From assembly GCA_002724925.1 (NCBI GenBank), contig PBQA01000014.1, positions 62,001 to 126,000 of the forward strand: a DNA stretch of 64,000 bases, written 5' to 3'. The DNA is from Oceanospirillaceae bacterium (GTDB lineage: Bacteria > Pseudomonadota > Gammaproteobacteria > Pseudomonadales > Oceanobacteraceae). This document shows positions 37,854-45,764 of the stretch, piece by piece. Every line of letters begins with the position of its first letter. Positions within the stretch are counted from its first letter, which is position 1. The notes beneath the pieces are model-generated. The model was not told where the DNA came from. It was given only the letters and a program-made list of their open reading frames with translations, and did not search any database. Both the position numbers and the translations under genes were made by a program.

Positions 37854-38849
37854 TCAAGCATGAAATAAGCGGAACTGGATCTGAAACCCGTTCCTTAAAC
37901 CGGAATACTGGCTTTGTCCTTCCTTCAGCCCGGCTTCTTCAGCCCACTGACTGAGATCGGCAGGTTCAAAGCCAAGCCATAAATCTCCACACGACTCACG
38001 CGCCCACACTTGTTCGTGTCGACACAGATCGGTTACTAAAAACGTGCCACCAGAATGCAGAAGCTGAGCGACATCGTTAAAAATACTTTTGGGTGACGGC
38101 ACATGGTGCAGCACCATATTGGCAACAGCGAAGTCATAGCTGCCTGCTTTCTCTTGTGACTCCAGCAGGGTCCGTGTATCTCCCTGTACGAGTGCCACGT
38201 TGCTCAGTTGCTCGTTTGAGCAGAACGTTTCTGCTTTTGAGAGCAGGTCTGGCGATATATCCAGGCCGGTTACGCCGTTAAATCGCTTGCTCAGCGGTTG
38301 CAGAAATGCTCCCTCGCCAGGGCCGATTTCCAAAGCGTAGCCACTATTTGAGCCCTGACCGGGACGGTAGCCCAGCGAGTCAAGAATGGTCGCCAGTGCA
38401 TCACCGTATTGCTCGTACGAGGCGATCAGATCCTGCTGCTCCCGAAAGTCATCGGCGTGTCGCGCGAAAAAACCGGCGCAAGCCTCTGCTCGTTCAGCAA
38501 GTACGCCCGATACCGCCGGGCTGAGATCAACATCATCATGCGCAGCGTCCATGGTGCGGAACAAACTACGCAGCCAGTTACTGAAAGCATCGTCGCCCGT
38601 ATTCAGGGGCCGGCGATAAAAGATACTGTTGCCTTCGCGCTGATTACTGACTAACCCGGCCTGCGACAGCACTTTCAGGTGGTGACTCATGCTCGACTGC
38701 TTGATATCGAAGATCTGACAAAGCTCAAGTACACCGAATGCACCCTGCCCCAATAGTTTCATGACTCCCATGCGCAGAGGGTCTCCTGCGGCTTTAGATG
38801 CCAGAGCCAGTCTGGCTAAGGTCAAATCATGGGTAGTCGGATCATTCAT
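37854..38849 (-). CDS. ArsR-family HTH regulator fused to SAM-dependent methyltransferase domain (SahR-like candidate)
   Basis: HTH LGQGAFGVLELCQIFDIKQSSMSHHLKVLSQAGLV; methyltransferase ALEIGPGEGAFLQPLSKRFNGVTGLDIS; immediately upstream of metK; start set at MNDPTTHD. Confidence 0.88.
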   Translation of the reverse strand: MNDPTTHDLTLARLALASKAAGDPLRMGVMKLLGQGAFGVLELCQIFDIKQSSMSHHLKVLSQAGLVSNQREGNSIFYRRPLNTGDDAFSNWLRSLFRTMDAAHDDVDLSPAVSGVLAERAEACAGFFARHADDFREQQDLIASYEQYGDALATILDSLGYRPGQGSNSGYALEIGPGEGAFLQPLSKRFNGVTGLDISPDLLSKAETFCSNEQLSNVALVQGDTRTLLESQEKAGSYDFAVANMVLHHVPSPKSIFNDVAQLLHSGGTFLVTDLCRHEQVWARESCGDLWLGFEPADLSQWAEEAGLKEGQSQYSGLRNGFQIQFRLFHA

Positions 38850-38874
38850 GTTAGCCAGTATAGTGATTTTGAAT

Positions 38875-38900
38875 TCTATATCAATTTTTTTTGATATAGA
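38875..38900. promoter_or_regulatory. Perfect palindrome, candidate operator of the ArsR-methyltransferase
   Basis: TCTATATCAA-TTTTTT-TTGATATAGA: 10-bp perfect inverted arms, 6-nt spacer, 26 bp upstream of the inferred ATG. Confidence 0.65.
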
Positions 38901-39024
38901 TCTGTATCCCTTTGTAAATGACCGTTGAGTTAGCATTGCGTCCAGATCAGACCTGTTTGGCCGCATACAAACTTGTATGATGGACACCTGTATATCTCAA
39001 TGCCACGGACATCAGGACGCCTCG

Positions 39025-39804
39025 ATGACAGCCAATACACCGCTTACTCTCTTCACAATTAATATGTCTCACTACAGCGAGAAAATCCGCTGGCTGCTCG
39101 ACTATGAAGGGATTGCGTACAACGAGATCGCACTGACGCCTGCAGTACATACCTTGCCCATGCTGATTAAAGGTAAGCGTGCCGAAACAACTGTGCCTCT
39201 GGTGCAGCGGGGTGAAACCTGTGTGCAGGATAGCCCACGCATTGTTGGTTGGCTGAACAGTGAATTTGGCCCATTGAAGACAATGCCGGCGGCATACGAG
39301 CAAGAGATTGTCGCTATTCAGCAGCGGTTTGATGCGATAGGTAAGCCGGTTGCTCGCTACCTTTACCTGCCTGGGTTTGCGCATGATGCTCTGATCAAAG
39401 ACATCTGGACGCAGTTCTCGAAGCCTTGGGAAGAAGTCTTCGTGCGGACCTTTTATCCGGTTATTAAGCCTGTGTTCAAAGTGAAGCTGAAAATTAACAA
39501 AAAGGACGTCGCCCGTGCAGAGCAGAAGATTGATGCCGAAATCCGTTGGTTGGAAGAACGTATTCAGCAGGCAGGAGAATATCTGGTAGGAGATCAGCTG
39601 ACAGTGGCGGATATCACAGCTGCTTCTTTACTGGCGCCATTAGCCTGTCCAGAACAGCATCCTATTTATAGTACTGCTGAATTCCGCGAAAAAATGGCGG
39701 GTCCGGCCCAGCAGTGGTCTGATAGTCCAGCGCTACAGTGGGTCCGGGATATATACGAAAAGCACCGTGGTGTAATTTGGGCAAAGCCACCGGTGGCCGC
39801 CTGA
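39025..39804 (+). CDS. Glutathione S-transferase family protein
   Basis: LTLFTINMSHYSEKIRWLLDYEGIAYNEIAL, TVPLVQRGETCVQDSPRIVGWL, GDQLTVADITAASLLAPL. Confidence 0.85.
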   Translation: MTANTPLTLFTINMSHYSEKIRWLLDYEGIAYNEIALTPAVHTLPMLIKGKRAETTVPLVQRGETCVQDSPRIVGWLNSEFGPLKTMPAAYEQEIVAIQQRFDAIGKPVARYLYLPGFAHDALIKDIWTQFSKPWEEVFVRTFYPVIKPVFKVKLKINKKDVARAEQKIDAEIRWLEERIQQAGEYLVGDQLTVADITAASLLAPLACPEQHPIYSTAEFREKMAGPAQQWSDSPALQWVRDIYEKHRGVIWAKPPVAA

Positions 39805-39896
39805 CGTTAAAAGCTTTCGCGTTAACACTCTGTTTGCTAACGCACTGGTATGATGGTTAACTACTGGCTGTTTATACAGCTTAAGCGTTCGCCATC

Positions 39897-41807
39897 ATGC
39901 GCCTCTTCATAGCCGAAAAACCCAGCCTTGCCCGTGCCATTGCCGAGGTTCTTCCCCGCCCACATAAAAAAGAAGAAGGCTGCATTCGTGCCGCCAATGG
40001 TGACGTCGTCAGTTGGTGTATCGGGCATCTGCTCGAGCAGGCAGAGCCGGAGGCCTACAACCCCGTCTTTAAAAAGTGGCAGCTGGACCATCTGCCGATC
40101 TCACCTGACGAGTGGCAGCTTCAGCCCAAACCTAAAACCCGGAAGCAACTGAGCGTTTTACGAAAACTGGTCAAGGAGGCCGATCAATTGGTTCACGCGG
40201 GCGACCCGGACCGCGAAGGTCAGCTGTTAGTGGATGAGGTGATTGATTACCTGAAAACGCCACAGACTAAGCGCCGTAATGCCCAACGCTTACTGGTTAG
40301 CGACCTGAATCCATCGGCAATCAAGCGTGCTATGGGTGAGCTGCGTAGCAACAGCGAATTTATACCGCTCTCTGTCTCTGCGCTGGCGCGCAGTCGTGCG
40401 GATTGGTTGTACGGCATAAATCTCACGCGAGCCTGGACGATTAAGGGCCAGCAGGCGGGCAATCGTGGGGTGCTCTCGGTCGGTCGGGTGCAGACACCTG
40501 TACTGGGGCTGGTGGTCCGCCGTGATCAGGAAATCCGCAATTTCGTCAGCAAGCCTTTTTATGAAGTACAGGCCTCAATACATCTTAATGAGGGGGCGCC
40601 GTTATGCTTCCATGCGCGCTGGCAGCCGAGTGAGGCCTGCCGGCCCTATCAGGATGAAGATGGACGGGTGTTGAACCCAAAACTTGCGCAGAACGTGGTA
40701 AACCGGATTCGCCAGCAGCCAGCGCAGGTAAAAGCGTTTGATAAAAAACCGGGTAAGCAGAATGCACCTTTGCCTTATAACCTGTCTTCTCTACAGATCG
40801 ATGCCGCAAAAGCCTTCGGTATGGCAGCGAAAACAGTACTGGATATTTGTCAGAGCTTGTATGAGAAGCATCAGCTGATTACCTACCCTCGTTCCGATTG
40901 CCGATATCTCCCTGGCGACCACCACAAGGAAATGCCCCAGATTAGCGCCGCAATCCGTTCTGTACTGACGGATGCTGAAAAAATGATTCAGTACACAGAT
41001 AAATCACGAAGATCTCCGGCGTTTAATGACAAAAAAGTCGGAGCGCACCACGCTATTATTCCTACGTCGAAAAAAAATTCCGGACATTTAAGCGACTCTG
41101 AAACGAAAATTTATCGTCTTATCGCCCGGCAGTATCTGATGCAATTCTGTGATCTGTACAGCTACTCAGATACTCGTATCAATCTTGAAATTGCTGGTGG
41201 ATCATTCTCCGCGCGGGAGCGGATCACGCTGACGGAAGGCTGGAAAGCGCTTTTGCCGGCGAAAGATAAAAAATCTTCGCCGCTTCCGGATCTTTCAGTG
41301 GGGCAGACGGTGTGGAGTGGCGAACCTGTGTTCGAAGAGAAACACACAGAGCCACCAAAGCACTATACCGATGCCACCCTGCTTGCGGCGATGACGGGCA
41401 TTGCTCGCCATGTAAAGGACGCCGAACTGCGTAAAGTGCTTAAGGATACCGATGGTCTGGGCACCGAAGCGACCCGTGCCAGTATCATTGAGCTTTTATT
41501 CAAACGTAAGTTTTTACAGCGCACGGGCAAAAGCATTCAGGCAACAGAGACTGGGAAACAATTGATTTCGGTTTTGCCAGAATCCTGTTCACACCCCGAT
41601 ATGACTGCGCTTTGGGAGAAACAACTGAATGACATCAGCGAGGGGCAGGGTAGTTATAACGGTTTTATGCAGCCGTTGAATCAGGAGCTTGACTCACTTG
41701 TGACCGCTGCGCGAGTAGCGACTATGCCTGCGATGACATCGAATAACCCGGGCGGAGGTAAAAGCACTTTCCGGCGCAGAAAGAAAAAGACAAAGAAACC
41801 TGCTTGA
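39897..41807 (+). CDS. topB: DNA topoisomerase III
   Basis: MRLFIAEKPSLARAIAEVLP, DPDREGQLLVDEVIDYL, SVGRVQTPVLGLVV, ITYPRSDCRYLP, GLGTEATRASIIELLFKRKF. Confidence 0.96.
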   Translation: MRLFIAEKPSLARAIAEVLPRPHKKEEGCIRAANGDVVSWCIGHLLEQAEPEAYNPVFKKWQLDHLPISPDEWQLQPKPKTRKQLSVLRKLVKEADQLVHAGDPDREGQLLVDEVIDYLKTPQTKRRNAQRLLVSDLNPSAIKRAMGELRSNSEFIPLSVSALARSRADWLYGINLTRAWTIKGQQAGNRGVLSVGRVQTPVLGLVVRRDQEIRNFVSKPFYEVQASIHLNEGAPLCFHARWQPSEACRPYQDEDGRVLNPKLAQNVVNRIRQQPAQVKAFDKKPGKQNAPLPYNLSSLQIDAAKAFGMAAKTVLDICQSLYEKHQLITYPRSDCRYLPGDHHKEMPQISAAIRSVLTDAEKMIQYTDKSRRSPAFNDKKVGAHHAIIPTSKKNSGHLSDSETKIYRLIARQYLMQFCDLYSYSDTRINLEIAGGSFSARERITLTEGWKALLPAKDKKSSPLPDLSVGQTVWSGEPVFEEKHTEPPKHYTDATLLAAMTGIARHVKDAELRKVLKDTDGLGTEATRASIIELLFKRKFLQRTGKSIQATETGKQLISVLPESCSHPDMTALWEKQLNDISEGQGSYNGFMQPLNQELDSLVTAARVATMPAMTSNNPGGGKSTFRRRKKKTKKPA

Positions 41808-41866
41808 GTAAGAAGATTGGCTGTTACTTCTTTCTGGGCTATCTGGCTGTTGAAGTTCTATCAGGC

Positions 41867-43180
41867 TCAAATCAGACGGCGGCTGCGTGCATGCGCTTCC
41901 AGCTCATCTCTGAAGGCCGGGTGCGCTATATCAATCAGTGCCCGGGTGCGCTGAGGCAGAGACAATCCTTTGAGGTCGACGCAGCCAAACTCAGTGACAA
42001 CGAAATGGGCATCCATGCGTGTATCAGTCACACACCCGCCGGATAGCTCAGGAACGATGCGGCTCAGCGTCCCTTTTTTTGCAGTAGAGTGGAGGGCGAT
42101 AAACGAGCGGCCGCCATGCGAAGCAAAAGCACCACGGACGAAATCAAGTTGACCTCCGGTGCCAGAAAACGGTGTGCCCTTAATGGATTCGGCGTTGATC
42201 TGACCTGTAATATCGACCTCAATGGCGGAATTTACCGACACCATGTTCGGATTTTTACGTATCACGGATGGATGATTCACCCACGACGCCGGGTAACCAA
42301 CAACCGATGGGTTATCGTCCATAAAGTCGTACATCGCACGATCTCCTATCGCGAGGGTGTAGACATGCTTATGTTGCATCAATCGCTTTTCCCGACCGTT
42401 AATCACACCGTTCTGAATCAGCGCGGCGATGGCTGGAGAAAACAGCTCGCTATGGAGCCCAAGGTTTTTGTGTGAGTCCAGCAATCGGGCGACAGCCGCA
42501 GGCACGCCGCCGACCCCCATCTGTAGCGTATCGCCATCGTGAATGTATTCGGCAACCTGGCGAGCGATCAGCTGGTCAGTTTCAGAGGGGGCGGCTTCAG
42601 TCACTTCGGACAAGGCGCTGTCTGCCTCGATAAGCGCGTCAACTTCTGAGATATGTACTGAGCACTCACCAAAGGTACGAGGCATATTGCGGTTCACTTC
42701 TACGATGACTTTCTTGGCTTTGCGAATAACCGAAGCACCATAATCGGCATTGGTACCCAGGCTGAAATAGCCGTGCTTATCCATTGGAGATACCGTCACC
42801 ATAAAACAGTCAGGCTCAACCTGCTGAGTTAGCAGGCGGCCCACCTGATGAAAGGCACACGGAACGAACTCAACCCAATGCGGGTTCTGAAGTCCGGCGA
42901 TGGCTTTGCGGTCGTGACTGCTTAAAAACAGGCACCTAGGGGTGAACTTACCTTCGAGCTCATTTTTTAACAGAGAGTCTGCCAGCGCTTCGGTGCCGTG
43001 CATGTAATAGACATTGAGTGGCGGTAGCTGATCTTTTGCAAAAGCATGACCCAGAGCTTTCAGCAAGGCAGGTGGCATAGCGACGCTCATGCCGAGAATC
43101 AGATTATTGCTGTCTTTCAGCAGATTAACTGCAGCATCGGGCGATAACCGCTTTTTATCGTATTCCTTTCGCCATTGCAT
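41867..43180 (-). CDS. Acetyl-CoA hydrolase/CoA-transferase family protein
   Basis: GDTLQMGVGGVPAAVARLL, GTGGQLDFVRGAFASHGGRSFIALHSTAKKGTLSRIVPEL, ITEFGCVDLKG-like VVTEFGCVDLKGLSLPQRTRALIDIAHP. Confidence 0.9.
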   Translation of the reverse strand: MQWRKEYDKKRLSPDAAVNLLKDSNNLILGMSVAMPPALLKALGHAFAKDQLPPLNVYYMHGTEALADSLLKNELEGKFTPRCLFLSSHDRKAIAGLQNPHWVEFVPCAFHQVGRLLTQQVEPDCFMVTVSPMDKHGYFSLGTNADYGASVIRKAKKVIVEVNRNMPRTFGECSVHISEVDALIEADSALSEVTEAAPSETDQLIARQVAEYIHDGDTLQMGVGGVPAAVARLLDSHKNLGLHSELFSPAIAALIQNGVINGREKRLMQHKHVYTLAIGDRAMYDFMDDNPSVVGYPASWVNHPSVIRKNPNMVSVNSAIEVDITGQINAESIKGTPFSGTGGQLDFVRGAFASHGGRSFIALHSTAKKGTLSRIVPELSGGCVTDTRMDAHFVVTEFGCVDLKGLSLPQRTRALIDIAHPAFRDELEAHARSRRLI

Positions 43181-43872
43181 GATTCCCTCCTGCCCTCTTC
43201 AGCACGTTGATGAACTGAGCATGTTCTTTATTACATCATCTTGATGCTGGAAGGCTGCCTGGTGTCAGATTTTAAGCCAAACTAAAGTACATTCTCGTCA
43301 AACTGCAGCACAATCACAGACAATGACTCACTCATTAAAAACAGTGGTGCGGTTGCGATAACACGTATCAAGCCCTTTGAATGGCTCTTGAAGAAGTGGC
43401 ACTCCTGCCATGGAGTTCACTCATAACTTACAGATCGCTCATAGAGAGCTTGATAGTTTATTGAATCATCAGAAACGAAAACAATGTCAACAAGATTACG
43501 GGCGCCACAACTGGTTTGTTGAAGGATTGGTTATTGAAGGATTAGCTGGCTTTAGAGGAGGAAGCAATCGCTGATTCTGATACCCAAATATGTGCATTCT
43601 CTGACAGTATCTTTCTTTGCTTGTGGGCTTTTTTAGGTTGAGCGGATGAGAAATTTGCTTCTGAAACATCAGTGCTAGGGGACACGCTTTGGAATGGCGG
43701 TTCAACTCAGATACGGACGGTATCTTCTGGGGAATATGGTGAATGTGTTACCCAGATAGACTTTGTGACGGGCGGTACGACTATAAAGTCGACAATCTCT
43801 TGTCTGTTGCCTCCTGACAGTGATGGGCGCTGGCAACGTGGTATAGTGCTCCCCACTAATTAAGGAGAATTT

Positions 43873-44691
43873 ATGAATAAGCTTTCAATCATAGCAACTG
43901 GGGTTCTTACAACGACGTTGATTGGGTGTGGTGGCGAAGATGGCTCCACTGCGTCGACTGGTATTGCTCTGGACGCGTCGCTCAAAGGGCCCGCTTCAAC
44001 GCCTGAACTTGTAACTGTGACTTCTGGTACCGTATACCTCAATAGTTTGATTCAGAGTGAAATTGCTGAGGACGGCGTCGAGCGATGGACCTTCGTATCG
44101 GAAGCTGATGGTGAAGTGTTGCTTGCACTTTCATCTTCTGCACAAGACCTCGACCTGGAGGTAGACGGCAACAGTGTTTCAGATGACAGTACCTCTGACT
44201 CTTCACAGGAGTGGATTATCTTCCAGGCTGCCAGTGGCGAGAATTATCAGCTGGAAGTCGAATCCTGGTATGGCAATGGTCCTTATGAATTGCAGGTCAC
44301 GACGCCGAATCGTGAGAGTGTTGGCTTGTCTGAGAACGAATACTTGTATGAGGTTAACGCGACGGTTGAGAGTGAGTGCGATGGTTCAGAGCGTACTTAT
44401 ACTAACTCATACAATATGATCGTGAACTGGGCACAGGGTTATATACGTACCGAAGATAGAACTAATTTCACTAGTGTGGATGGTAATCAAGTAACGATAA
44501 CGTACAGTGAATCTGATAGTGAGCCAGAATATGATTATTCATATGAAATGAGTGGCTCAGTGACTTTGAATGTTAATGAGAGCTCTGGCGAAATAAGTGG
44601 TATGGATATCTGGTCTGATGCCGAAGAGACGGGTGGCTCGAGAATAGAATGCAATTACGAAGAGACACTATCTGGTGTGATTTTACTCTGA
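43873..44691 (+). CDS. Uncharacterised lipoprotein, acidic, Ser/Asp/Glu-rich
   Basis: Signal peptide with lipobox LIGC; beta-rich PPC-like segment FQAASGENYQLEVESWYGNGPYELQV. Confidence 0.75.
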   Translation: MNKLSIIATGVLTTTLIGCGGEDGSTASTGIALDASLKGPASTPELVTVTSGTVYLNSLIQSEIAEDGVERWTFVSEADGEVLLALSSSAQDLDLEVDGNSVSDDSTSDSSQEWIIFQAASGENYQLEVESWYGNGPYELQVTTPNRESVGLSENEYLYEVNATVESECDGSERTYTNSYNMIVNWAQGYIRTEDRTNFTSVDGNQVTITYSESDSEPEYDYSYEMSGSVTLNVNESSGEISGMDIWSDAEETGGSRIECNYEETLSGVILL

Positions 44692-44693
44692 AT

Positions 44694-44726
44694 TAAAAAA
44701 CCCCGGTTAAACCGGGGTTTTTTTAA
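44694..44726. terminator. Bidirectional rho-independent terminator
   Basis: AAAAAACCCCGGTTAAACCGGGGTTTTTTT between convergent genes. Confidence 0.9.
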
Positions 44727-44756
44727 TTTACTCACATAAAAATAAAATCAGAGAAA

Positions 44757-45686
44757 TTATTTACAAGGAGTAATCCACTCAGCATTGAATGGGTTCTTGC
44801 CCGTCACAGTATCAAAGTACATGGTCTGCAGCTTTTCGGTGACTGGGCCACGACAACCCTTACCGATAATGCGACCGTCCAGAGACTGAATCGGCAGTAC
44901 TTCTGCAGCGGTTCCGGTAAAGAAGGCTTCGTCGGCAACATAGACTTCGTCACGAGTAATGCGTTTTTCGCGTACTTCATAACCCAGAGACTGAGCCATT
45001 TCGATGATGGTTTTACGGGTAATACCATCCAGGCATGAGGTCAGTTCTGGCGTGTAAATAATGCCGTCACGAACAAGGAAGAAGTTCTCCCCTGAGCCTT
45101 CAGCAACATAGCCTTCGTTGTCCAGTAGTAGAGCTTCTTCGCAGCCACTGTCGATGGCTTCTCTCAAGGCCAGCATCGAGTTGATGTAGTTGCCGTTCGC
45201 TTTCGCTTTACACATGGTGATATTCACGTGGTGGCGGGTGTAGCTTGAGGTACGGATTTTAATGCCCTGAGTTTTTGCTTCTTCACCCATGTAAGCCGGC
45301 CATTCCCAGGCGGCGACCATGACGTGAACTTTCAGGTTGTCAGCACGCAGGCCCATGCCTTCAGAGCCGTAAAACGCCATCGGGCGGATGTAGGCACTGT
45401 CGAGGTTGTTTTCACGTACTGCAGCACGCTGAGCTTCGTTCAGCTCTTCTCGCGTGTAAGGCAGTTTCATATTCAGAATGTGTGCGGAGCGGAACAGGCG
45501 GTCGGTGTGTTCCTGCAGACGGAAAATCGCCGCGCCCTGATCAGTTTCATAAGCCCGCACACCTTCAAAGACGCCCATACCGTAATGTAGGGTGTGAGTC
45601 AGTACGTGAACTTTGGCATCGCGCCAGTCGACTAACTCTCCGTCAAGCCAGATCAGACCATCACGGTCAGACATGGAAGGTAGCAT
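44757..45686 (-). CDS. ilvE: Branched-chain amino acid aminotransferase
   Basis: HTLHYGMGVFEGVRAYET, CKAKANGNYINSMLALREA, EGSGENFFLV; start may be MSDRDGL at 45674. Confidence 0.96.
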   Translation of the reverse strand: MLPSMSDRDGLIWLDGELVDWRDAKVHVLTHTLHYGMGVFEGVRAYETDQGAAIFRLQEHTDRLFRSAHILNMKLPYTREELNEAQRAAVRENNLDSAYIRPMAFYGSEGMGLRADNLKVHVMVAAWEWPAYMGEEAKTQGIKIRTSSYTRHHVNITMCKAKANGNYINSMLALREAIDSGCEEALLLDNEGYVAEGSGENFFLVRDGIIYTPELTSCLDGITRKTIIEMAQSLGYEVREKRITRDEVYVADEAFFTGTAAEVLPIQSLDGRIIGKGCRGPVTEKLQTMYFDTVTGKNPFNAEWITPCK

Positions 45687-45764
45687 AAGGACCTCACTCG
45701 TAAATGTAATGTTGTATTCGGTAATTCAGTAAACGTTCAGCAGTCTGCGCTTGCCTAGCAGTGG

